Shown here: one piece after another, positions 1 to 6,963 of the stretch | How positions within the stretch are numbered: position 1 is the stretch's first letter | Layout: every line of letters begins with the position of its first letter | IMG/VR virus record: IMGVR_UViG_3300029319_000077 | Location: 1-51,907 of that record | DNA length: 51,907 bases | Strand: one strand, 5' to 3' | Source of the DNA: a virus | The notes under the pieces: model-generated | Database searches by the model: none | Told to the model about the DNA's origin: nothing | What the model saw: only the letters and a program-made list of their open reading frames with translations | Position numbers and translations under genes: made by a program

Positions 1-160
1 CATTTTTGGAAAAACATTGAGCCTTACCAACAATGGTTACGAGATCTTTGTAATCTCGGTCCGGGTTAGTTAAGCAAGGTGAAATATATTTCCAGTGCGC
101 TGCACAACTAGCCAAACCCAAAATCGCCAATAGGAATAGTAATTGTCGTAGTTGTATCAT
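1..160 (-). CDS. csgG: CsgG curli secretion channel, N-terminal part (cut by window edge)
   Basis: Fifty-three codons read from an ATG at 160 to the left edge. The peptide starts MIQLRQLLFLLAILGLASC, a textbook lipoprotein signal with lipobox LASC, so Cys19 would be lipidated and the protein sent to the outer membrane. It was not obvious as an ORF because it is truncated and overlaps the 3' end of csgF by about 50 bases. The last residues, FSKN, reappear as the first four residues coded at the right edge (51212-51907), where the body of CsgG lies. Joining on this overlap gives about 280 residues; E. coli CsgG has 277. CsgG forms the nonameric outer-membrane pore that exports curli subunits. 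I infer one gene cut by linearisation. Confidence 0.8.
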   Translation of the reverse strand, partial: MIQLRQLLFLLAILGLASCAAHWKYISPCLTNPDRDYKDLVTIVGKAQCFSKN

Positions 161-566
161 CTAAGCTGTTATAAATTTCTAAAGTTATTGTAGACCCGTC
201 TGAGGTCCAGGTTATTATATTATCAAATAAAGTAAAAGAACCTTCCGTTGCTGGGTTTTCTCCAAACAATTGTTCTACTATTTGTCTGCTTATTTGAGCA
301 AAAATGCGCGACTCAAGGTTTTTAGTAAATCTACTTATAACAGAATTTTCTTCATCTCTTTTTCTTTGTTCTTCCAAGGCCCGAAGATCTGCAAGAAGTT
401 GTTCTTTCCGGGTGAACTCTTGGTTCTCAATAGTCATATAATGCGCGGATGTTCCAATACCGCTAAAACTAGGAGACTTAAATTGAAATTTTATTTCATC
501 TGCTTGTAAATTATTTACACAAAAAAGTGTAATTAGTAAGGTCCAATTAATCTTTTCGTTGGTCAT
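108..566 (-). CDS. csgF: CsgF-like curli assembly factor
   Basis: About 152 residues from the ATG at 566; an in-frame start at 584 would add six residues but gives a poorer signal peptide. The N-terminus has a hydrophobic stretch ending LQA before DEI, a likely Sec cleavage site. The mature start, IKFQFKSPSFSG, matches the conserved CsgF segment (FQFRNPNFGG in E. coli) that plugs into the CsgG pore. The C-terminal beta-rich region with ITLEIYNS and TTTITIPIG also fits the family, and length is close to E. coli CsgF (138). It directly precedes and overlaps csgG, the same order as in the bacterial csgEFG operon. No csgE is visible. Role inferred: couples subunit secretion to extracellular nucleation. 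Confidence 0.85.
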   Translation of the reverse strand: MTNEKINWTLLITLFCVNNLQADEIKFQFKSPSFSGIGTSAHYMTIENQEFTRKEQLLADLRALEEQRKRDEENSVISRFTKNLESRIFAQISRQIVEQLFGENPATEGSFTLFDNIITWTSDGSTITLEIYNSLDDTTTTITIPIGDFGFG

Positions 567-897
567 CTCTTTCTGCTTTTGCAATTTTATTAGTATCTAT
601 TAAATTTGGAACACCTAACATTGTTTTTAACAATGTGTCTTGTCTTATTATTTCGTTGTCGACAGATCTAACCCGATCTATAAGAGCAACTAAAATACTA
701 TGTTGAGCCGCAATCTTAGATTGCAAACGTTCTTCCATTGCATCTATTTTAGCATTAATTGACTCATCGGTTGTTGAGATAGCGGTTTCTATACCACCCA
801 TAATTTTATTAAGTAATTTATTAAGCAACCAACCCAACCCAATAAGGCCAGTTACAGGCACCCCAACCTCATTTATAAGCTGTATAACTGTTTCCAT
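547..897 (-). CDS. Small membrane protein with coiled coil, possibly holin-like
   Basis: 116 residues. The N-terminal third contains one hydrophobic segment (about residues 12-33, VPVTGLIGLGWLLNKLL), followed by a charged, probably coiled-coil region with heptad-like spacing (MEERLQSKIAAQHSILVALIDRV). The 3' end overlaps the csgF start by 20 bases, suggesting translational coupling. One membrane span plus a coiled coil occurs in phage holins, antiholins and tail-associated proteins, but I do not recognise the family. Its place directly before csgF could mean it belongs to the secretion module or to the preceding structural block. Confidence 0.6.
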   Translation of the reverse strand: METVIQLINEVGVPVTGLIGLGWLLNKLLNKIMGGIETAISTTDESINAKIDAMEERLQSKIAAQHSILVALIDRVRSVDNEIIRQDTLLKTMLGVPNLIDTNKIAKAERDDQRKD

Positions 898-900
898 TTA

Positions 901-1209
901 TCACCACTTAACTTTGTCAGCCCACCAGGCAGCAGACATTTTACCTTTTGCAATATTTTTTCTATGCCTTGCTTTGAAAGATTTTCTTTTAGCTTTCATC
1001 CTAGCAGACTCGCCTTTTTTGGGTTTACCGGATGTGCCTTTTAGAGTGCCAACCTTTTTACCTTGTTGTCCAAATCTAATCGTTTTAATTTTGTCACCTT
1101 CTTTGGCAACAACTACATGAGATTTTGTTGGGTGTTTTGGCGTTCTTTTAGGTTTATTGTAACCGCTTACTCCAACTCTCGCTAATCTTGGATCTTTTTT
1201 TTTCGCCAT
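901..1209 (-). CDS. Small basic conserved phage protein
   Basis: 102 residues, rich in Lys, Arg and Gly. The core, KSHVVVAKEGDKIKTIRFG, and the end, KGKMSAAWWADKVKW, are patterns I associate with a conserved family of unknown function in marine phages (DUF6321-like, from memory). No membrane segment or enzyme motif. The strong positive charge suggests binding to DNA or to the acidic capsid interior, but this is inference. It sits three bases downstream of the next structural gene, so it is part of the late operon. Confidence 0.7.
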   Translation of the reverse strand: MAKKKDPRLARVGVSGYNKPKRTPKHPTKSHVVVAKEGDKIKTIRFGQQGKKVGTLKGTSGKPKKGESARMKAKRKSFKARHRKNIAKGKMSAAWWADKVKW

Positions 1210-1211
1210 AT

Positions 1212-2015
1212 TTATTCAGGATAAGGTCTGTTCTCTATATATATAATATCCATAGCAGCAGATATTGCAATATTGGCACCTGAACTGTCGCCTATACATC
1301 TAAATTCTAAATCAGTTTTTTCTTCAAACTTGAGGGGTGTGTCGTATCGTTGATGGTGTGAGCTTTCAGCTTTTACAAATTTATCTTTGACTTGAAAAAC
1401 ACCACCATTTTCTCTAGCAACAAAAGTAACTGTTGCATATTTATTATTTTGTGTTGTCGCAGCAGTAACATCTGTTTGTGTTACAAAAGCGGTATAACCC
1501 CTTGGTACTGTCCACAAAGCCATTAGAGTTTGATTATCTCCAATAGCTATTGTTGCGTACTTATTGCTAGGTACACCACTGGTGGGGGACGCTTCATCGC
1601 CAACGTAAATTACTCCAGCGTTTTGACCGCCACTTCCTGCTGTATTAACAGTCACCCTGTTAACTCTAATCCAATTAGAGGCGCTTCCTAATTGCACACC
1701 GTTTTGCCCATCTAAATCGACAGTAACCGATACCTCGTCGTAATTAGCATCTAAGCCTGAAACAGTAGCGGTTCTTGCGCCTGTTCCCGCCGCATCGTCT
1801 GCGGTTGATGAGCTAGATATGTAAAGAGTAGTAGCTGAACTTAGGTAAGAATACAGACCACCCTGGGCCCATATAGTCTCTAAAGAGTCATCAATATCCG
1901 GGTTAAAACCAAACTTAAATATACTTTTATGAAAAGCAATTTGTCCTCTTGCAACCTGAAGCTCAAAGGGTTCAGAAGTCCCAACTCTTGAAATTGATGA
2001 AACTTCTTGTGTCAT
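1212..2015 (-). CDS. Putative virion structural protein
   Basis: 267 residues, beta-rich, high in Ser, Thr, Gly and Ala, few Lys clusters, no signal peptide. Stretches such as TATVSGLDANYDEVSVTVDL and WTVPRGYTAFVTQTDVTAA look like a beta-sandwich structural protein. It lies in the head gene block two genes downstream of the jelly-roll-like protein, with spacings of a few bases. I infer a capsid decoration or head-associated protein. No enzyme motif seen; family not recognised with certainty. Confidence 0.65.
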   Translation of the reverse strand: MTQEVSSISRVGTSEPFELQVARGQIAFHKSIFKFGFNPDIDDSLETIWAQGGLYSYLSSATTLYISSSSTADDAAGTGARTATVSGLDANYDEVSVTVDLDGQNGVQLGSASNWIRVNRVTVNTAGSGGQNAGVIYVGDEASPTSGVPSNKYATIAIGDNQTLMALWTVPRGYTAFVTQTDVTAATTQNNKYATVTFVARENGGVFQVKDKFVKAESSHHQRYDTPLKFEEKTDLEFRCIGDSSGANIAISAAMDIIYIENRPYPE

Positions 2016-2018
2016 TTT

Positions 2019-2321
2019 TTATGAATGAAAAACAGTTACACGATCTATATTAGATAAAGTTGCATGAACGCCGTTTTCAAACAAAACGCCTGAGTCAGGA
2101 ATATTTAAGGTTTCGGTATCGTTGGCGTTACAAGGAGCAATAAATATTGTGTCTCCTGAAGCAGAGCCATTTCTAAAAGTTACGGTTCCATCAGCAGCGC
2201 CGCCTGCTATTACATATCCCCTGAGTCTTGATCTATGGGACGTTAATGCAACACCACCAGTTGCAGTGCTGGTGGTGCTAGCTGTTTTTACATCAGATCC
2301 AGTAATTTTGCTGAATGACAT
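2019..2321 (-). CDS. Putative virion protein, small beta-rich
   Basis: 100 residues. Thr/Ser/Gly-rich with alternating hydrophobic residues (SRLRGYVIAGGAADGTVTFR, ESGVLFENG-like turn), typical of a single beta-sandwich. Such short proteins are common next to head proteins in marine phages and may decorate the capsid. It ends three bases before the next gene and directly follows the gene at 2322-3038. Function inferred only from position and composition. Confidence 0.6.
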   Translation of the reverse strand: MSFSKITGSDVKTASTTSTATGGVALTSHRSRLRGYVIAGGAADGTVTFRNGSASGDTIFIAPCNANDTETLNIPDSGVLFENGVHATLSNIDRVTVFHS

Positions 2322-3038
2322 TTATCTCTCTATTAAAACATTAACATAATCTATGGTCATAGTTTTTGCTGCTGCCGCACCATTTTGTATACCAAAAGAT
2401 ACTGTTAATTCTTCATCATCAGGAAGATTTGTGTTTACAACACCAACTGGCTCGCCGTTATTTATTGAGTAATAAACCTTTGAAGCATCCGGATCTATAT
2501 ACCAGGCTACAGTTACAAAAGTATCGTCTTCCATAGTGTGAACGGCTGTTGTATCTGTTGATGTGCTATCTTTTTCAACGATAAAGTCTAAATTGGTATC
2601 ACCATCGTCTTTGATAAAGAAAACTCCATCTGAGACTGCAAGTGGTGATGTGTCTGTTATTTGTAGACCCATCACAAAATCAGATTGTGTTGCATCAGAA
2701 ACTTTAAATCTAGCTGAGAAATATGCTCTTTTGCTTGATGATAATTTAAATGACTCTCCTTTTAGATTAAAAAAGTCAGCATCGTTATCAGCGTCATCAT
2801 TTGTTATAAGCAAAGCACCGCCAGCTTGAGATGTGACTGCCTCTGAAGCATTACCTGATCCTGCCTCTGTTGTAGTGATAGTCCAGTCACCTGCATTATA
2901 AGTCATAAAATCATTGAAGTAACCGTAATAGGTTTGATCAGACGGATATGGTTGAAACATTGGTAAATCTTTTTTTGATTTACTTGCGACAGTATTACCT
3001 GCCCATAAAATTAAATTTTGAAAATGTGGGTTAGCCAT
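2322..3038 (-). CDS. Virion protein with LamG/concanavalin-like jelly roll
   Basis: 238 residues. The middle region (about residues 65-235) has the layout of a lectin-like jelly roll: SSSKRAYFSARFKVSDATQ, then VAWYIDPDASKVYYSINNGE, ending MTIDYVNVLIER. Such domains in phages form head fibres, decoration proteins or carbohydrate-binding surface proteins. It is the first gene after the capsid gene's terminator and has a good ribosome binding site (AAAGGAG, seven bases before ATG). A role in surface or glycan binding is inferred. Confidence 0.65.
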   Translation of the reverse strand: MANPHFQNLILWAGNTVASKSKKDLPMFQPYPSDQTYYGYFNDFMTYNAGDWTITTTEAGSGNASEAVTSQAGGALLITNDDADNDADFFNLKGESFKLSSSKRAYFSARFKVSDATQSDFVMGLQITDTSPLAVSDGVFFIKDDGDTNLDFIVEKDSTSTDTTAVHTMEDDTFVTVAWYIDPDASKVYYSINNGEPVGVVNTNLPDDEELTVSFGIQNGAAAAKTMTIDYVNVLIER

Positions 3039-3111
3039 TATGAACTCCTTTAAAAATAATGGAACGCTTCATTGCGCCTCATTAGCTAATAGTTAATATC
3101 ATATCATAATT

Positions 3112-3137
3112 AAAAAAAAGGGGCCAAAAGGCCCCTT
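3112..3137 (-). terminator. Rho-independent terminator after the major capsid gene
   Basis: On the minus strand the sequence forms an eight-base-pair perfect stem, AAGGGGCC with GGCCCCTT, closed by a TTTT loop and followed by a run of T. It lies 19 bases after the stop of the major capsid gene. It should end or attenuate late transcription after capsid, helping set capsid expression above the downstream genes. Strand and geometry are clear from the sequence. Confidence 0.9.
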
Positions 3138-3155
3138 AGAAAAGATCGTTATTGG

Positions 3156-4073
3156 TTATGCACCTTGTGATCCGTAAATTCCTCTCCAGTTTGAGAAACC
3201 AAAGCTATATCTTTCTCTAGCTTTGTATCTGATATTACCGGTTGAGAACTCAGGTTCCATTGAAGTTTCCATAGCGGATCTTTGGAACATTTTAAGCCCT
3301 TCACCTTGATCATTTACTGAAGTTAATAGGAAGTAAGCATCAGGGTCATTTAGATAATGATTGACACTATAACCGCCAGGTAAAACACCTGTATTTCTTA
3401 TAGCGTTAACATCATTATCTGATGTTCCTGATCTTAGCGGAGAATTTAAAATTCTATCAGCAACAAATACTAATTGTGGTGGCACAATTAATTTTGTGGC
3501 TTGAACAGAAATTGTTAATCCTCTGTCATCCTGGAATGTTGATATATCAATCAAAGCATCCTCAAGCGAAGTTTCGTTTAAGTCTGCCATGGTTGTAGCT
3601 CTGTTGGCCTGATTGCCACCACCAGCTGTTGGGTGAGCAGTGTTAATTAATGAAACACCGTCCCCACCAGTGAAGTCTGAGCTGAATGCGTTGTTTAAAA
3701 CATCCGCGCCTTTTACTTCTTTAGTGTGTGCCATTGATCTTGCCAAGGCTTGTGTATATCTACGTCCAAGTGCATCGTAAAGGTTATCTTCAATTGCTTC
3801 TTCAGTTAAAGCGAAAGCTAAAGCTATTGTTTCGTGATTATATCTTGAAACAAAGCTCTCTGAAGAGTTATCGAAAACAACGCCTTGACCTTCTGATTTA
3901 GAAGGTGCTGCACCAAAACCAGTCACTAAAACTTCCTCTTCGAAAGCTCTTTGTGAGTCTTCAATCGCAAAAATTTCTTCATACTCTTTTGAATATTCAT
4001 CATAAGATAGTCCGAAAATTGCGTTCAAACCTGGCTCGAGTTCTTTTGCTAGTTGTGCTCTTGAAATTGCCAT
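3156..4073 (-). CDS. Major capsid protein
   Basis: 305 residues. The start QLAKELEPGLNAIFGLSYDEY and the central blocks (NHETIALAFALTEEAIEDN, INTAHPTAGGGNQANR, ATKLIVPPQLVFVADRILNS) resemble HK97-fold capsid proteins of the Mu gpT type. The end, RYSFGFSNWRGIYGS, is a typical capsid C-terminal strand. It is preceded by scaffold and two small head genes and followed by a strong terminator, the usual arrangement for the most abundant virion protein. It overlaps the upstream gene's stop by one base (TAATG). Confidence 0.85.
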   Translation of the reverse strand: MAISRAQLAKELEPGLNAIFGLSYDEYSKEYEEIFAIEDSQRAFEEEVLVTGFGAAPSKSEGQGVVFDNSSESFVSRYNHETIALAFALTEEAIEDNLYDALGRRYTQALARSMAHTKEVKGADVLNNAFSSDFTGGDGVSLINTAHPTAGGGNQANRATTMADLNETSLEDALIDISTFQDDRGLTISVQATKLIVPPQLVFVADRILNSPLRSGTSDNDVNAIRNTGVLPGGYSVNHYLNDPDAYFLLTSVNDQGEGLKMFQRSAMETSMEPEFSTGNIRYKARERYSFGFSNWRGIYGSQGA

Positions 4074-4660
4074 TATGCTAATCCTCCTGATCCTTGACCA
4101 AAAATATGATTTTGTATTACAACTAATACGTTTGTATTCGCTGACGCTACATCATCGTTATCGGGATCCTGGGATATATCTATTGCCTTGAGTGGTAATG
4201 TGTTGGTGGTTGCACCAGTTGTCACATCTAGCTCAAGATTAGATTGCCCACTTTTTACATCTCCTGTAGTCGATTGATCAACAATATCAAAGTTACCAAA
4301 CAAGTCAGCTACTGGAAAAGCAGCGTCTGCCTGAACTTCAAATACTACTCTAGGATCATCGATTACAAAAGCAATTATATCATCCGCAGCAATACTGCCA
4401 GGATAATGATTTGAGAATACCTGTTCGCCTGAAGTTGGATCAGTGTATTGGACTCCGTTAAAAACGCCCACAAGTGGAACGGTGTTAGAAGCTGCTGCTC
4501 TCTCGATCCCTCCGCCGGTGACTTGTTTTACTAAGTCTCCTTGGAAAATCGCACCGCTTAAATTGTTAGCAATTCTATAACGGCTTTGTCCGCCACTATA
4601 TGGAGATCCACCTACTTGCCTAACAGGTTTTAGCCCGAAGGCTGCATCCTTATTTGCCAT
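4073..4660 (-). CDS. Putative head decoration/structural protein
   Basis: 195 residues, start MANKDAAFGLKPVRQVGGSP, Gly/Ser-rich, mostly beta. Proteins with an AFGL-PVR start are frequent next to the capsid gene in marine podoviruses and cyanophages, and appear to be virion proteins (from memory). The stop overlaps the capsid ATG by one base, so the two are translationally coupled. A capsid stabilising or decoration role is inferred. Confidence 0.7.
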   Translation of the reverse strand: MANKDAAFGLKPVRQVGGSPYSGGQSRYRIANNLSGAIFQGDLVKQVTGGGIERAAASNTVPLVGVFNGVQYTDPTSGEQVFSNHYPGSIAADDIIAFVIDDPRVVFEVQADAAFPVADLFGNFDIVDQSTTGDVKSGQSNLELDVTTGATTNTLPLKAIDISQDPDNDDVASANTNVLVVIQNHIFGQGSGGLA

Positions 4661-4683
4661 TATTAGTCTCCTAAAAAATTAAA

Positions 4684-5160
4684 TTATTTATCTTGTTTTC
4701 CAAAGCTTACACGAGAGTCTCTGCTCGGATCATACTTAACGTATCTACTGTCCCTGGAGGCATCTCTAAACATATTATTGTCTAAAGCTGCATCTCTATC
4801 GGCTGTTTTTGCAGCATAATACTGTCGCCTTTCTTCAACAGTTTCAACGGGTATTTTCGCTAACAATAAACCTTCGTTGTAAACTACACCAGTATGTCTG
4901 CCTGACTCTAGTGTCGGAAGTTTCCACTCTGCTGGAAGTTCTTCGCCTCTTACAAGGTCCCAACCTTCTCTAAGCCTATAGCTCACATTGTTTCTATCTT
5001 CTTGTCCTAAAATACTTTCCCTTATCCAGCGATATTCATAACCAGCTGGAGGTGGTGGAGTATCAAGCTTCTTTACCGGCTTCCACGGTTTTCTTCGAGT
5101 TTCTTTATCGTGCATCTCGGCCGCACGACTTGTTCTATTGGTGTTTTTTTTATCTGACAT
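4684..5160 (-). CDS. Conserved head-region protein of unknown function
   Basis: 158 residues, highly charged, with a Pro cluster (LDTPPPPAGYEYRWI) followed by RESILGQEDRNNV and REGWDLVRGEELP. This looks like a soluble structural accessory protein seen between scaffold and capsid genes of marine phages. It overlaps the scaffold gene's 3' end by 11 bases. No catalytic motif visible. It may be a minor capsid or assembly factor. Confidence 0.65.
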   Translation of the reverse strand: MSDKKNTNRTSRAAEMHDKETRRKPWKPVKKLDTPPPPAGYEYRWIRESILGQEDRNNVSYRLREGWDLVRGEELPAEWKLPTLESGRHTGVVYNEGLLLAKIPVETVEERRQYYAAKTADRDAALDNNMFRDASRDSRYVKYDPSRDSRVSFGKQDK

Positions 5161-6091
5161 TTTGCGCCTCCTTAGATTGAACCTTTACTTTTTCTTTAGC
5201 AACCATTTTTAACCATTGCTCTTCCGATAAGTTATGTGGTTTTAATCCTCGAAGTCTTTCAACCTCAGCTTTAGAAAAAGACACACCGTTCTTCTTACCT
5301 TGTGTTTGTTGTCGACTTCCAGCAGAAGTAGAGGCGACTCTTTGCACAGCGGGCCTGCCCTCATTTTGTCCGACATTCCCCGAATTTACTAAATTCGGAT
5401 AAACTTTTCCAACTCTTGTATTGAGTTCTTCGTAGTAATCATCAGAGTCTGCTTCAAAACCCTCATTCACTAAATTAAAGTGAGTAAAGTAAGCAAATTG
5501 TGTTGCTTGAGCATTTTCAGGATTATCCTGATCTCCATACCACTTATTCTGTTCGTGCCAACTAAGAGCTTCTTTAGTAGGCTCAATTTTTTGTGGTTGA
5601 GCCTGCTGTTGAGCTGGTTGTTGATACACTGGTTGCTGATAATTATTACCAGCGACCTGTTGTCTTTGTTTAGCAACTCTTATTTTTTCTTTTTGAATTG
5701 CTATATCGTTTTTCAGCGTATCTGCTTTTGACAAGGTATCAGCATCATTTGCCTGTAATGCTTGTCTATAAATATCTTCAACTTCTCTTTGCTTCGACTC
5801 CAAGGCTTCTTCTTCTTTATCAAGATAGCTTTGGCCAAGAGAGACCGTTTGATTTTTAAGGACAAGGTTCTCTTGTTCTTTAGCTTGAAGTTGTTGCTCT
5901 AAGTAAGCAGATTTTTCAGCTTCACGTTTTATTTTATCATTTAATTTGTTAACGCGTTTTGAAACTGACCTGGTATATTTTTCCAGTTCGTCATCAGACG
6001 AAGCTTCAACTGTTTCTTGTTCAGTAATATTTACTTCAACTTCATCATTGGCGTTGGTTTCTGCGTTTTGGTTTTCAATTATATCAGTCAT
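5150..6091 (-). CDS. Capsid scaffolding protein
   Basis: 313 residues. An acidic N-terminus (NDEVEVNITEQETVEASSDDE) is followed by a long coiled coil (about residues 45-145), a Gln/Pro-rich linker (YQQPVYQQPAQQQAQPQ) and a basic C-terminal end (WLKMVAKEKVKVQ). This is the usual layout of phage scaffolds, in which the basic C-terminus contacts the capsid protein. It lies between the portal/co-chaperonin genes and the capsid gene. Function is inferred from composition and position; no protease domain seen. Confidence 0.75.
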   Translation of the reverse strand: MTDIIENQNAETNANDEVEVNITEQETVEASSDDELEKYTRSVSKRVNKLNDKIKREAEKSAYLEQQLQAKEQENLVLKNQTVSLGQSYLDKEEEALESKQREVEDIYRQALQANDADTLSKADTLKNDIAIQKEKIRVAKQRQQVAGNNYQQPVYQQPAQQQAQPQKIEPTKEALSWHEQNKWYGDQDNPENAQATQFAYFTHFNLVNEGFEADSDDYYEELNTRVGKVYPNLVNSGNVGQNEGRPAVQRVASTSAGSRQQTQGKKNGVSFSKAEVERLRGLKPHNLSEEQWLKMVAKEKVKVQSKEAQNVR

Positions 6092-6529
6092 TTATACACT
6101 CACTATATCATCAGGATCTAATATGGTTCCGATTACTTCATCATCATTGATAATTCTAACCTCGGACCCATCTCCAAGTTTAAATCTAGCTCCAGCATAG
6201 CGACCTATTAAAACCCATTGCTTTTCAGCACACCAGGCCTTGCCATACTTTTCTTTATCAGAATAGCAAAGAGGTCCCATTTTTACAACATACGCAACCA
6301 CTGTAGCTAAAGAGTCTTTATCAATTGTCTCTTTAGTTAATACAATTCCTCCTTCCGTCACGCCTTTGCCTTTATAAGGTAAAACAAGAATACGCCAACC
6401 GGTTGGTTGTGGCATTCTCTCAAGTATCGATTTGTCATCAAGCAAAGATGGATCTAGGACTCTTTCATTTGCACTTACATAAGCATCTTCAAGAGATAAA
6501 TCTTTTTTCTTTTCTTTTTTTTCTGACAT
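6092..6529 (-). CDS. GroES-like co-chaperonin (Cpn10)
   Basis: 145 residues. After a charged extension of about 40 residues the Cpn10 fold is recognisable: PTGWRILVLPYKGKGVTEGG resembles the first strand and mobile-loop region, then IDKDSLATVVAYVVKMGP, WVLIGRYAGARFKLGDGS and EVRIINDDEVIGTILDPDDI match the remaining strands and the C-terminal end. GroES caps the host GroEL chaperonin. Phage T4 gp31 is a classic phage-encoded version needed to fold its capsid protein. Its position between portal and scaffold suggests a role in folding this phage's capsid protein. No GroEL gene is present, so host GroEL would be the partner. Confidence 0.85.
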   Translation of the reverse strand: MSEKKEKKKDLSLEDAYVSANERVLDPSLLDDKSILERMPQPTGWRILVLPYKGKGVTEGGIVLTKETIDKDSLATVVAYVVKMGPLCYSDKEKYGKAWCAEKQWVLIGRYAGARFKLGDGSEVRIINDDEVIGTILDPDDIVSV

Positions 6530-6711
6530 TACTTTTCTCCAAAGAAATCTTTTATCGACTCTTCCACATAGTATAAAGCAGTCAATTCACCTTGCAAGTA
6601 TTTATATTGATCCATATTTTCAATACCACCATCCATAAGGGTATCTCGGATCTGTTCACGCCGACTTTTTATCGTTCTTTTTATTTTGTCAGCTAGATCT
6701 ATAGAGTCCAT
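6529..6711 (-). CDS. Small helical protein of unknown function
   Basis: 60 residues, mostly helical and charged (DLADKIKRTIKSRREQIRDT, ELTALYYVEESIKDFFGEK). Its stop overlaps the start of the GroES-like gene (TAATG), and its own ATG overlaps the stop of the upstream gene, so it is part of a tightly coupled operon. Similar short helical proteins lie next to portal genes in other podoviruses; function unknown. Confidence 0.65.
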   Translation of the reverse strand: MDSIDLADKIKRTIKSRREQIRDTLMDGGIENMDQYKYLQGELTALYYVEESIKDFFGEK

Positions 6712-6962
6712 TAATAGGTGATTTTAAAATCAAAGCCTTTAATTGCTGCACCTGCACCTCTTGCTTTTACAACTTGAGGTTTTTTAGGTTTTTTATACGG
6801 CTTTACTTTTGGTGCAACCGCTCCGCCTTGAGCCATTTTTTTAGCTTTGCCAGCAGATTGTAGTGAAATAGCTACTGCTTGTTTTCTTGGTTTTCCTTCT
6901 TTCATAAGTTTCTCTATATTTTTTGATATTGTTTTTCTTGATGTTCCTTTAAAAAGTGGCAT
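6711..6962 (-). CDS. Small basic protein with M-x-x-G-G motif
   Basis: 83 residues, rich in Lys. The first half, [20 protein letters not shown], then [15 protein letters not shown], resembles a small helical family that recurs in phages (DUF6496-like, tentative). It is followed by [19 protein letters not shown], containing the M-x-x-G-G motif shared by several virion proteins here. It follows the portal gene by one base. Positive charge suggests it is packaged with or binds DNA, but this is inference. Confidence 0.65.
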   Translation of the reverse strand: MPLFKGTSRKTISKNIEKLMKEGKPRKQAVAISLQSAGKAKKMAQGGAVAPKVKPYKKPKKPQVVKARGAGAAIKGFDFKITY

Positions 6963-6963
6963 C

